Assembly: GCF_030532265.1 (NCBI RefSeq)
Contig: NZ_JAUNLM010000007.1
Coordinates: 1-64,000, forward strand
Direction of reading: 5' to 3'
From: Clostridium sp.
GTDB taxonomy: Bacteria > Bacillota > Clostridia > Clostridiales > Clostridiaceae
Length of the DNA stretch: 64,000 bases
The notes under the pieces: generated by a model
Databases searched by the model: none
Told to the model about the DNA's origin: nothing
The model's input: the letters and a program-made list of their open reading frames with translations, nothing else
Shown: positions 43,651 through 51,996 of the stretch, in pieces
Layout: every line of letters begins with the position of its first letter
Position numbering within the stretch: the first letter of the stretch is position 1
Program-made: the position numbers and the translations under genes

Positions 43651-43917
43651 ATGAAAAGATGTGTCTATTGTAATAGAGAAATAGAGATAAAATATTTATT
43701 AAAGCAAAAGGATATTAATAAAATAAAATGTCCTTATTGTACTAAAGAGTTAAAGGTGAATAAAATATCTAAGTTATTTGCAGACTCTACCTTAATTTTA
43801 ATTTCGGCTTTAATAATAATATTTCCTATAAGATATATTACTAAATTTAGCTTTATAGCTTTATGGGTAATATTATTTATCGATTTAATAAGACCTTTAT
43901 TATATTCATATGAATAA
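43651..43917 (+). CDS. Small zinc-ribbon membrane protein (TIGR04104-like)
   Basis: An 88-aa protein with CVYC at residues 4-7 and CPYC near residue 27, which would form one zinc ribbon, then two hydrophobic segments (about residues 47-85). This is the design of the TIGR04104 putative zinc finger family as I recall it. The ribosome site is weak. It lies 24 nt after the desulfurase gene and is probably cotranscribed. Confidence 0.75.
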   Translation: MKRCVYCNREIEIKYLLKQKDINKIKCPYCTKELKVNKISKLFADSTLILISALIIIFPIRYITKFSFIALWVILFIDLIRPLLYSYE

Positions 43918-43945
43918 AAGCACAGCGAAGATGCTGTGCTTTTTT
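43916..43945. terminator. Bidirectional terminator
   Basis: An 11-bp perfect stem (43916-43926, 43933-43943) with a 6-nt loop and T6, with T-rich flank on the other strand too; converging genes end on both sides. Confidence 0.9.
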
Positions 43946-43961
43946 ACATTATGGTCATATA

Positions 43962-45179
43962 TTATTTATAAAAAACTTTATACTTTGGAAGATTGTTTTC
44001 CAAGCATAAAGAAGGAGTTCCTTCAAATAATGGTGAAAAATATTCAAAAGCTTCTTCAGTTAAATTATTTCCATCTTTATTAATCCATTCTTTAGGAAAG
44101 TATTTAACATTATTGGCAACTTTAGATGCTTCAACCTCAAAAAATGATGTTTTATAAGGTGAATTACTTTCTCTTTTTATACCAACCATAGAACCATTTT
44201 TATTATCCATAGCATACTTTAATGCTTCATATCCAGCAAGGTAAGCTTCTTCGATATCAACCTTTGAAGCACAGTGCATAGCACATCTTTGAAGTACACC
44301 AAGTTCTAATGCTTTAACTCTAGTTGTAATACCAGCAGTTAATATAAGGTTTCTTAAGCATTCGCTTACTCCACCTAATTGGGTATGTCCAAAAGTATCT
44401 TGTGAGATACAGTTAAATTCAGTTATAAATTTCCCATTTTCATCTTTTAATCCTTCTGAAACGACAATATATACTTGATTTTGTTCTTCAAATTTTTTTC
44501 TTACATCAATTAAAAATTTTTCTTTATCAAAAGCTACTTCAGGAAGATAAATAAAATCAGCAACTTGTCTACCATTAATTTTTGCACAACATGCAGATGC
44601 TGCAAGCCAACCAGTATCTCTTCCCATTGTTTCAATAATAAATATTCCGTTATTAGTATATACTGATGCATCAAGATAAGTTTCAAGAACTACAGTTGAA
44701 ATAAATTTTGCAGCACTTGCAAAACCAGGAGTGTGATCAGTATACATTAAATCATTATCTATTGTTTTAGGAATTCCTATAAATTTTATGTTTAAACCAT
44801 TTTCTTTAGCATATTTAGATAACTTCGCAGTTGTATCCATTGAATCATTTCCGCCTACATAGAAAAATGCTTCTATATCTAATTTAGATAAAATATCTAA
44901 TAATTTATCATATTCTTCAGTTGAATCTTCAATTGGCTTTAATTTATATCTACAAGATCCTAATCCTGATGATGGAGTGTATGTGAATGTATTTAATTCA
45001 TCACAACTTTTAGAGGACAATTCTATAATATTATTTTTTAGTATGCCTTCAATTCCGTTTAATCCGCCATATACTTTATCATATAATTTTAATTCCTCAT
45101 TTGCTTTAACTAAACCAACTACACTTGAATTAATTACTGAAGTTGGACCTCCTGATTGTGCTATAATACAATTTGACAT
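43962..45179 (-). CDS. pfp: 6-phosphofructokinase, probably PPi-dependent
   Basis: A 405-aa phosphofructokinase with the family start QSGGPTSVINSS. The donor-site residues differ from the ATP enzyme: GGNDS (109-113) instead of GGDGS, and PKTIDND with Lys138 where ATP enzymes have Gly; these are hallmarks of pyrophosphate-using members. It also has GRDTGWLA and an ETMGRD motif. The call of PPi as donor is from these residues. Length suits the clostridial PPi-PFK group. Monocistronic, with AAAGGAG before the ATG. Confidence 0.8.
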   Translation of the reverse strand: MSNCIIAQSGGPTSVINSSVVGLVKANEELKLYDKVYGGLNGIEGILKNNIIELSSKSCDELNTFTYTPSSGLGSCRYKLKPIEDSTEEYDKLLDILSKLDIEAFFYVGGNDSMDTTAKLSKYAKENGLNIKFIGIPKTIDNDLMYTDHTPGFASAAKFISTVVLETYLDASVYTNNGIFIIETMGRDTGWLAASACCAKINGRQVADFIYLPEVAFDKEKFLIDVRKKFEEQNQVYIVVSEGLKDENGKFITEFNCISQDTFGHTQLGGVSECLRNLILTAGITTRVKALELGVLQRCAMHCASKVDIEEAYLAGYEALKYAMDNKNGSMVGIKRESNSPYKTSFFEVEASKVANNVKYFPKEWINKDGNNLTEEAFEYFSPLFEGTPSLCLENNLPKYKVFYK

Positions 45180-45448
45180 AAATACTCTCCTTTAGAACAA
45201 CATATATTTAGTATATGTGATATACTATTTAAAAATTAATCTACTCTGTTTATTAATATACAATAAAAAATGTATAAAATAAAGTATTTTTATTAAAAAA
45301 GTTAAAAAATATATTATTTTAAATTAATTTTTAAAATAGAATATACTAAAAGAAAATAAATTTTTACATACCTATTCCTTTAAAAATACATAAATAAGTG
45401 TTAATATTTAAATATAAAATCTTTTAAATTTAGGGTGGAGTATATTTA

Positions 45449-45868
45449 ATGGATATTCAAAAGATACTAAGAGGTAAAAAAATAAAAGTAACTAAGGCTA
45501 GAATGGAAATTTTAAAAGTCTTATTAGATAAAAAAGATGGCATAACAGCTGAAGAAATTTTAGGAGTATGTAAAGATGAAGGGGTAAATATAAATTTAAG
45601 TACAGTATATAGAACTTTAGATTCTTTTCATGAGAATAAAATTGTTGATAAATATATTTTAGAAGATGGAGTATCATCTTATAAAATTCATAAGCATAAT
45701 CATAGCCATTTATTAGAATGTGACATATGTCATAAAGAAGTTGAAATGCCATGTCCTATAGGGCAAATAGAAGAGTTAATAAAAAGACAAACAGGATTTA
45801 CATTAACAGAGCATAATATTGAAATAAAAGGAATATGCGAAGAGTGTAAAAAAACATCTCAAAAATAA
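45449..45868 (+). CDS. zur: Fur-family regulator, Zur-like
   Basis: A 139-aa metalloregulator with the Fur winged helix (ITAEEI...NLSTVYRTLD) and metal-binding HNHSHLLECDICHK and CEEC (structural zinc Cys4). The converging znuCB transporter and a palindrome on its promoter suggest it is the zinc sensor Zur rather than Fur or PerR; sequence alone does not settle this. GGTGGAG precedes the ATG. The 270-base gap upstream holds only AT-rich sequence with several weak promoter-like stretches. Confidence 0.78.
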   Translation: MDIQKILRGKKIKVTKARMEILKVLLDKKDGITAEEILGVCKDEGVNINLSTVYRTLDSFHENKIVDKYILEDGVSSYKIHKHNHSHLLECDICHKEVEMPCPIGQIEELIKRQTGFTLTEHNIEIKGICEECKKTSQK

Positions 45869-45890
45869 ATTTTGAGATGTTTTTTTATTT
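45849..45890. terminator. Bidirectional terminator of zur-like and znuB genes
   Basis: A 15-bp stem (45849-45864, 45870-45884) overlaps the end of the regulator gene, with T-run following; znuB ends at 45885 from the other side. Confidence 0.85.
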
Positions 45891-46679
45891 AGAAAATAAA
45901 TTTTTAATAAGAATTGTTAAAAGTAGAGTAAATACAGACACTATAGCAATAGTACCACCTGGTGCACTATTTATATAATAAGATAAGACTAGTCCAAACA
46001 TTATATCAAATAAACCAAATAATATTGAAAAAATAAGTGTTTTATTAAAATTTTTATTCAATTGTATTGCTGTTGCAACGGGAACTACTATTATTGAAGA
46101 TATAACAAGTATCCCCATTATTCTTATTGACATTGATATAGTTGCACCTATTAGCATAGTAAAAATATAGTTTATAAGTTTAACTCTTATTCCAGAAGTT
46201 TTAGCACCTTCTTCATCAAAAGTAACATATAACAGTTTATTATATATTAAAAGAAGAATAGCTAAGCATATAAATCCTGTTATAAGTATTAAAATAATAT
46301 CTTGTTTAGTTACTGTAAGTATACTTCCAAATAAAAAAGAATTAACATTTGCAGATGCTTTTCCGCTACTTATAAGAATTATAGCTATACCTAAACTAAG
46401 TGTAAGTACTATGGACATTACAAGTTCTGCATAACGTTTATAATAATCTCTTAAAAACTCTATTATTATTGCACAAAGTGTAGTAAATAAAAATGCTGTT
46501 ATAATTGGATTAACCCCTATAACAAGACCTATTGCAACTCCTGCAAAAGATGAGTGTGACAGAGTATCACCAATCATTGAATACCTTCTTAAAACTAGAA
46601 ATAATCCTATAAAAGGACATAGTATAGATATAACAGAACCAGCTATGAAGGCATTTCTCATAAAATCTAATTCAAACAT
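45885..46679 (-). CDS. znuB: Zinc ABC transporter permease ZnuB
   Basis: A 264-aa membrane protein of the manganese/zinc ABC permease family with about eight or nine segments. GLFLVLRRYSMIGDTLSHSSFAGVAIGL near residues 25-52 is the highly conserved start region. It pairs with the ATPase encoded just upstream on the same strand, separated by 16 nt. No substrate-binding protein gene is adjacent, so znuA must lie elsewhere. AAAGGAG precedes the ATG. Confidence 0.9.
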   Translation of the reverse strand: MFELDFMRNAFIAGSVISILCPFIGLFLVLRRYSMIGDTLSHSSFAGVAIGLVIGVNPIITAFLFTTLCAIIIEFLRDYYKRYAELVMSIVLTLSLGIAIILISSGKASANVNSFLFGSILTVTKQDIILILITGFICLAILLLIYNKLLYVTFDEEGAKTSGIRVKLINYIFTMLIGATISMSIRIMGILVISSIIVVPVATAIQLNKNFNKTLIFSILFGLFDIMFGLVLSYYINSAPGGTIAIVSVFTLLLTILIKNLFSK

Positions 46680-46695
46680 AAAAAGCTCCTTTCTA

Positions 46696-47370
46696 TTATA
46701 GATTTAAAATTTTTTTGTCAAATGAAGCTCTATGCTTTAAATAGTCTTCTTTAGTATATAAAGTTGGAAAGCCATTTATTACTTCAAGTATATGAGTTGA
46801 ATATTTTAAAGCCATATCAATATTATGTTCTACTGAAATTATAGTTTTACCGTTTTCTGTATTTAATTTATGAAGTAAAGAATAGATTGATGATTGATTT
46901 TTATAATCAACTCCTGTTGATGGTTCATCTAAAATAATAAGTTCAGGATTTCCCATAAGAGCTCTAGCAATAAAAATTCTTTGTTGTTGACCACCTGATA
47001 AACTTCCTATTAATTTATTTGTAAATTCTATCATATTAACTTTATCTAGAACTTTTTTAATTTCATTTTTGTTACATACTCCAATTGATTTACCATGAGT
47101 TTTTAATATTTCGTATACAGAAATAGGGAATTGAGAGTTAAAGCTTTCTAATTTTTGAGGAACATAAGCTATTCCTTTAGCATTAACATCTATAGTTCCA
47201 GAGGTTGGCTTTAAAAGACCTAATATAAGTTTTAATAAAGTAGTTTTTGCACTACCATTTTCTCCAACTATCGAAAGATAAACACCCTTAGGTATTTTTA
47301 AATTAACATTATCTATAAGATAAGGAGGTTTATTTGTATATGAAAATGTAAGATTATTTATATCAATCAT
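46696..47370 (-). CDS. znuC: Zinc ABC transporter ATP-binding protein ZnuC
   Basis: A 224-aa ABC ATPase. Walker A is GENGSAKTT, with Ala where most ABC proteins have Gly, a change also seen in other AdcC-type zinc importers as far as I recall; signature LSGGQQQR and Walker B LIILDEP are normal. It starts the znuCB operon, behind the palindrome described separately. TTAGGAG precedes the ATG at 47370. Confidence 0.92.
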   Translation of the reverse strand: MIDINNLTFSYTNKPPYLIDNVNLKIPKGVYLSIVGENGSAKTTLLKLILGLLKPTSGTIDVNAKGIAYVPQKLESFNSQFPISVYEILKTHGKSIGVCNKNEIKKVLDKVNMIEFTNKLIGSLSGGQQQRIFIARALMGNPELIILDEPSTGVDYKNQSSIYSLLHKLNTENGKTIISVEHNIDMALKYSTHILEVINGFPTLYTKEDYLKHRASFDKKILNL

Positions 47371-47401
47371 ATTATCATCTCCTAAAAAATAATTACTCCT
47401 T

Positions 47402-47431
47402 ATTATACACTTTTGTGCAAATGATTTGCAA
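47402..47431 (-). promoter_or_regulatory. Promoter of znuCB with Zur-type 7-1-7 box
   Basis: On the minus strand TTGCAA (47431-47426), an 18-nt spacer and TATAAT (47407-47402). A perfect 7-1-7 palindrome TGCAAAT-G-ATTTGCA (47416-47430) covers the -35 box and spacer, where bound protein would exclude polymerase. It fits the symmetry of Fur-family operators. Confidence 0.65.
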
Positions 47432-47442
47432 GTTTAATAGGG

Positions 47443-47820
47443 TTATTTTAATAAATATGAGTTTTCTAATTTCCAGTGATTATTAGAGTATTTTAAATGG
47501 CACTCAACCTTCAGAGATTCATGTGGTTTATTTTTTGATAGGCCTGAAATCTCAACAACAGCAGAATTTCCATCTGAAAATTTAAGTTTCATAGTTTGAA
47601 CTCTTAGTAATGCATTGTCAATATTAGATGTCATAATATATTCAACAGCAGAAGAAATATCTTGACACTTTATATAGGCATATACTTTTTTTGTAGTAAA
47701 TACAGTAATTAAAGAAATTGATAAAATTAAAATAAAAAATGTTCTTCTTCTTTTTTGCATACGTATATATTTTTCTCTTCTAGTAAGTCTTCTATTTCTT
47801 TTTATTTTAGCTTTTCCCAT
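47443..47820 (-). CDS. Unknown 125-aa single-span membrane protein
   Basis: An N-terminal stretch of about 27 very basic residues (KAKIKRNRRLTRREKYIRMQKRRR) precedes one hydrophobic segment (28-48) and an outside domain of about 75 residues with beta character and NHWKLENSYLLK at the end, a pattern of lipoprotein-like or DUF4878-like small exported domains. The function is unknown. It lies upstream of znuC on the same strand, but znuC has its own promoter. GGGGGAG precedes the ATG. Confidence 0.72.
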   Translation of the reverse strand: MGKAKIKRNRRLTRREKYIRMQKRRRTFFILILSISLITVFTTKKVYAYIKCQDISSAVEYIMTSNIDNALLRVQTMKLKFSDGNSAVVEISGLSKNKPHESLKVECHLKYSNNHWKLENSYLLK

Positions 47821-47978
47821 AATATCTCCCCCAAAAATACCTTATAATAAAATATTACCATATTTTACCATAAAGTAAATATGTAAAGAATATTATATTA
47901 AATTATTTCATAAATTAGTAAGTATGGTTTATAATAAAAACAAATAATAAATTAGGCAGAATAGAAAGGATGTAAACT

Positions 47979-48383
47979 ATGGATTTTTCAAGTTTAGTTT
48001 TAATGGAAAAAGATAAAGAAACAGGTTTTATAAAGAAGGAGTTAGGAAGCTATAGTGTAGATGAAAGTGCTTTATTTGTAAAAAAGTTTTTTTTAGAAGG
48101 TGAAGAAATTAATCTTTATTTTGATACTAATAAAGATGTTGAAGAATGGGAATATTCAGCTATATATGATTTGTTTAATAAAGATGTTTTTGAGGAAAAG
48201 GGATATAAAGTAGAAGAAGATTTAGATGAATATAATCCTACATTTATTTTAAAATTTGATTATGTAGATGACCATAATAAAATGCAAGATAAAGTTAATG
48301 AAATTTTATCTTTAATTTCAAATGAAATGGAAGCTGTATTTAACAATATAAAAGGAAAAGAAGAAGAATATAAAGAAGATTAG
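47979..48383 (+). CDS. Unknown 134-aa acidic protein (DUF6762-like)
   Basis: A soluble acidic protein (many Glu and Asp), without cysteine or signal peptide, with DTNKDVEEWEYSAIYDLFN in the middle. From memory it fits a clostridial family (DUF6762) of constant length; no role is known. AAAGGATG precedes the ATG. It lies between divergent promoters and the pepF gene. Confidence 0.7.
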   Translation: MDFSSLVLMEKDKETGFIKKELGSYSVDESALFVKKFFLEGEEINLYFDTNKDVEEWEYSAIYDLFNKDVFEEKGYKVEEDLDEYNPTFILKFDYVDDHNKMQDKVNEILSLISNEMEAVFNNIKGKEEEYKED

Positions 48384-48428
48384 AATTTTTTTTAAAACAT
48401 ATAATAAAATTAGTGCTAAAACATAACG

Positions 48429-48454
48429 GGTGAAGCTCAAAATATAGCTTCACC
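48429..48454 (+). other. Perfect 9-bp hairpin ahead of pepF
   Basis: GGTGAAGCT (48429-48437) and AGCTTCACC (48446-48454) with an 8-nt loop. No T-tract follows, but TATAAT occurs at 48461-48466 and GGAGG at 48471-48475. It could be a leader structure or an operator-like dyad. Confidence 0.4.
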
Positions 48455-48482
48455 TATTAATATAATAAAAGGAGGAAAGAGA

Positions 48483-50279
48483 ATGGCAAATGATATATTA
48501 AAAAATAGAAGCGAAATAAAAGAAGAAGATAAATGGCAAATAGAAAAAATATATAATTCAAAAGAAAAATGGGAAGATGAGTTTGAATTTTTAAAAAAGG
48601 AAGCACCAAAACTTAAAGAATTTAATGGAAAATTAAATAATCCTAAAAATATTGTAGATTATTTAAAAGAAACAGAAAAATTTTCAAGACTTGCAGAAAA
48701 ATTATATGTATATGCCCATTTAAAAAGTGATGAAGATACTACAAATAATGAAAATCAAGCTAGAATGAGTAAAATTGATAGTTATATGGCTGAATTTTCA
48801 AGTTATACAGCATATTTTGTTCCAGAAATACTTTCACTTGGAGAAGAGTATATTAAATCAGCTATGGAAACAGAAGATGAGCTTAAAAAATATAAATTTA
48901 TATTTGAAAGCATTTTAAGTGAAAAAGATCATGTTTTAAATAAAGAAATGGAAGAACTTATGGCTAAAGTATCAGATTGTTTAGATGCTCCAAGTTCAAT
49001 TCAAAATATATTAAGTAATGCAGATATGACTTTTCCAGAAATAGAGGATGAAAACAAAAAACTTATAGAGCTTACAGAAGGAAACTACTCTGGTTTTATA
49101 AAATCTAAAGATAGAAAAGTTAGAGAAGAAGCATTTAAAGCATTATTTGGTTCATATAATAAATTAAAAAATACTTTTGCAACAACTCTTACATCATCAA
49201 TAAAAAATTTCTATTTTAATGCTAAAGTAAGAAATTATAAATCATGCTTAGAAGCCTCACTTAAACCTAATAATATACCTGTAGAAGTATATAAAGAGGC
49301 TGTTAACACTATAAATAAACATTTAGGATCTCTTCATAAATATGTGTCCTTAAAGAAAAAGATGCTTGGTCTTGATGAAATGCATATGTATGATTTATAT
49401 GTTCCAGTTATTGAGATAGAAAAGGAGCATATAGAATTTGATGAAGGTGTAAAAATTGCAAAAGAGGGTTTAAATCCACTTGGAGAAGAATATCTTCATA
49501 TATTTGAAGAAGGAATTAATTCAGGATGGATAGATAAATATCAAAATAAAGGTAAAAGAGGGGGAGCATATTCTTGGGGTTCATATGATACAATGCCTTA
49601 TGTACTTCTTAACTATAATTTTGAATTAAATGATGTATCTACATTGGTACATGAAATGGGTCATTCAATACATTCATATTATTCAAGAAAGACTCAACCT
49701 TATTTTTATGCAGGATACACTTTATTTTGTGCAGAAGTAGCTTCAACAACAAATGAAGCATTACTTATACACTATTTAATAGAAAAAGAAACTGATAGAA
49801 ATAAAAAATTATATTTAATAAATCAAGAGCTTGAGCAAATAAGAACTACAGTATTTAGACAATTAATGTTTGCAGAATTTGAGTTATTTTCTCATGAAAG
49901 TATAGAAAGTGGAAATCCACTTACAGCTTCTGAATACTCAAATAAATGGCATGAATTAAATAAAAAATATTTTGGTGATGATATAATAATTGATGAAGAA
50001 ATTGATATTGAATGGGCTAGAATACCACATTTTTATTCAGATTTTTATGTATATCAATATGCAACAGGATATGCAGCAGCATCAGCATTTGCAAATTCAA
50101 TATTAAATAAAGAGGAAAATGCAGTAAATAGATATATAGAATTCTTAAAAAGTGGAGGAAAAGATTATCCTATAAATTTACTTAAAAATGCTGGTGTAGA
50201 TATGACAACATCAAAACCTTTAGAAGCTACAATAAATAGATTTAACGAATTATTAGAAATGTTAGAAAAAACTTTATAA
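48483..50279 (+). CDS. pepF: Oligoendopeptidase F
   Basis: A 598-aa cytoplasmic zinc metallopeptidase of family M3B that cuts short peptides. The zinc site LVHEMGHSIHSYYS lies near residue 388 (HExxH), with the glutamate ligand in CAEVASTTNEAL about 25 residues on. Length matches the family. AAAGGAGG precedes the ATG. Monocistronic. Confidence 0.95.
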   Translation: MANDILKNRSEIKEEDKWQIEKIYNSKEKWEDEFEFLKKEAPKLKEFNGKLNNPKNIVDYLKETEKFSRLAEKLYVYAHLKSDEDTTNNENQARMSKIDSYMAEFSSYTAYFVPEILSLGEEYIKSAMETEDELKKYKFIFESILSEKDHVLNKEMEELMAKVSDCLDAPSSIQNILSNADMTFPEIEDENKKLIELTEGNYSGFIKSKDRKVREEAFKALFGSYNKLKNTFATTLTSSIKNFYFNAKVRNYKSCLEASLKPNNIPVEVYKEAVNTINKHLGSLHKYVSLKKKMLGLDEMHMYDLYVPVIEIEKEHIEFDEGVKIAKEGLNPLGEEYLHIFEEGINSGWIDKYQNKGKRGGAYSWGSYDTMPYVLLNYNFELNDVSTLVHEMGHSIHSYYSRKTQPYFYAGYTLFCAEVASTTNEALLIHYLIEKETDRNKKLYLINQELEQIRTTVFRQLMFAEFELFSHESIESGNPLTASEYSNKWHELNKKYFGDDIIIDEEIDIEWARIPHFYSDFYVYQYATGYAAASAFANSILNKEENAVNRYIEFLKSGGKDYPINLLKNAGVDMTTSKPLEATINRFNELLEMLEKTL

Positions 50280-50290
50280 TATTAACAAGA

Positions 50291-50330
50291 GGCAATCTAA
50301 AATATATTTTATTAGATTGCCTTATTATAT
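50291..50330 (+). terminator. Probable terminator after pepF
   Basis: A 10-bp stem (50291-50300, 50312-50321), 11-nt loop, tail TTATTATAT. Confidence 0.65.
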
Positions 50331-50378
50331 AATAATCTTTTATAATGGTAATATTATGAATGTACTTTAGGAGGAGAT

Positions 50379-51347
50379 ATGAAAAATTTAAAAAATAAAA
50401 TTTATTCTTTTCTTGCTAATACACAAGGATTTTATATGAATCAATATTATAGTAATTTTCATAATGATAACTTATGGATTGCATTAAAAGATGTTGAAGG
50501 TGGTATTTATGCTGTAATAATATCAAAAGATTCAGAAGAAGATATAGATTATGATGAAGCATATAATTATTTAAAAACTTTAGGAAAAAATTTTTTGTTA
50601 AATATTTTAGTATTGGTTAATGATAATTATATAAACTCATATAAAAATAAATATAGCAAGATTGTATACAATACTATTACTAAAGAGGTTTTATTTTGTA
50701 GTGAAAGTGCTATTCCTCTTAAAGAATGTATTAATATTATAGATAAAGAAAATGATATAAATAAAAGAGTTAAAATATTTAAAGAATATCCTGTTACAAT
50801 GATACTTATATTAATTAATGTAATTATCTTTATAATAACAGCTATATTATCAAAAAGTATTATTGATATAAATACTATTGTTTTAGTTGAATGTGGAGCA
50901 AAAGTAAATTATTTAATAAATAAAGGACAGATTTTTAGACTTTTAACAGCAGCATTTCTACATGGAGGAATAATGCATATATTATTTAATATGTATTCTT
51001 TATATATAGTAGGTACAGTTGTTGAAAAGATATATGGTTGGAAGAAATACATTAGTATTTATATATTATCAGCATTAACATCAAGTATTTTAAGTTATAT
51101 GTTAGCACCTATGACTATATCAGTTGGGGCATCAGGAGCTATATTTGGTATTTTAGGAGCTTTCTTATATTTTGCAATTAAAGAAAGAAAACATCTTCAA
51201 AGAGGTACTTTAGGAAATATTATAGCAGTTATAGTTTTAAATCTTTATATTGGATTTACATCAACAAGTATAGATAATTTAGGTCATATAGGCGGATTTT
51301 TAGGAGGATTTATACTGTCAATATTCTTATATAAAGATAGAGATTAG
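50379..51347 (+). CDS. Rhomboid-family intramembrane serine protease
   Basis: A 322-aa protein with a soluble N-terminal domain (about 1-135) and a rhomboid domain with six segments. The catalytic serine is in GASGAIFG near residue 246 and its partner histidine in GHIGGFLGG near residue 302; AFLHGGIMHILFNMYSL marks the second segment. It cuts membrane proteins, targets unknown. AGGAGGAG precedes the ATG. It is cotranscribed with the next membrane protein, 16 nt downstream. Confidence 0.92.
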   Translation: MKNLKNKIYSFLANTQGFYMNQYYSNFHNDNLWIALKDVEGGIYAVIISKDSEEDIDYDEAYNYLKTLGKNFLLNILVLVNDNYINSYKNKYSKIVYNTITKEVLFCSESAIPLKECINIIDKENDINKRVKIFKEYPVTMILILINVIIFIITAILSKSIIDINTIVLVECGAKVNYLINKGQIFRLLTAAFLHGGIMHILFNMYSLYIVGTVVEKIYGWKKYISIYILSALTSSILSYMLAPMTISVGASGAIFGILGAFLYFAIKERKHLQRGTLGNIIAVIVLNLYIGFTSTSIDNLGHIGGFLGGFILSIFLYKDRD

Positions 51348-51363
51348 AAAGGAGAGTAATAAG

Positions 51364-51966
51364 ATGAAAAAGTTAAGCTATGATAGTATAATAACTTATG
51401 GATTTATTGTTTTAGTAGCAATAACAGGTATCTGGGATTTTATATATAGAGGTGGAGTAAAATTTCCTAGAATATTACTTATAATTGCTACAGTTATTGG
51501 GGTTAAATTACTATTTAAATTTACTTTCTTAAAAAAATGTAAAATGCTTTATGTTTGTGTTATTATTTTTATATTCTTTTCAATGTATCTAGCTAATGTA
51601 TTAGATTTTTATTCTATAAATGGCTATGATAAAATACTTCACTTTGCATCAGGCTTTCTAATAGGTATATTTGGATTTGCACTTTATGTATTTTTATTTG
51701 GAATAAAAAATAAAAATGCAAAAAGTATAGCTGTTGTAATATTTACTATTATGTTTTCTATTGCATCAGCAGGAGCGTGGGAGATATGGGAGTTTACTAC
51801 AGATCAATTATTTGGACTTATGGCACAAAATGGGTTACATGATACTATGTATGATATAATACTTGGTAGTTTAAGTGGGATAATAGTATCAATTCCGATT
51901 TACTTATATACAAAAGGAAAGAAATTTAAAATTTTAGATAAAATAGTAAAGGAAATAGAAGATTAA
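51364..51966 (+). CDS. DUF2238/YjdF-like membrane protein
   Basis: A 200-aa membrane protein with six predicted segments. The pattern YDKILHFASGFLIGIFGFALY near residue 90 and AGAWEIWEFTTDQLF near residue 140 resembles the YjdF/DUF2238 family, whose function is not known. It follows the rhomboid gene and shares its operon; the conserved polar residues within membrane segments suggest a small-molecule or lipid role, but this is only conjecture. Confidence 0.72.
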   Translation: MKKLSYDSIITYGFIVLVAITGIWDFIYRGGVKFPRILLIIATVIGVKLLFKFTFLKKCKMLYVCVIIFIFFSMYLANVLDFYSINGYDKILHFASGFLIGIFGFALYVFLFGIKNKNAKSIAVVIFTIMFSIASAGAWEIWEFTTDQLFGLMAQNGLHDTMYDIILGSLSGIIVSIPIYLYTKGKKFKILDKIVKEIED

Positions 51967-51996
51967 AAGTAGGAGTTTTTTCTCCTACTTTTTTGT
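51965..51996. terminator. Bidirectional terminator
   Basis: An 11-bp perfect stem (51965-51975, 51982-51992) with T-runs on either strand, between converging genes. Confidence 0.9.
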
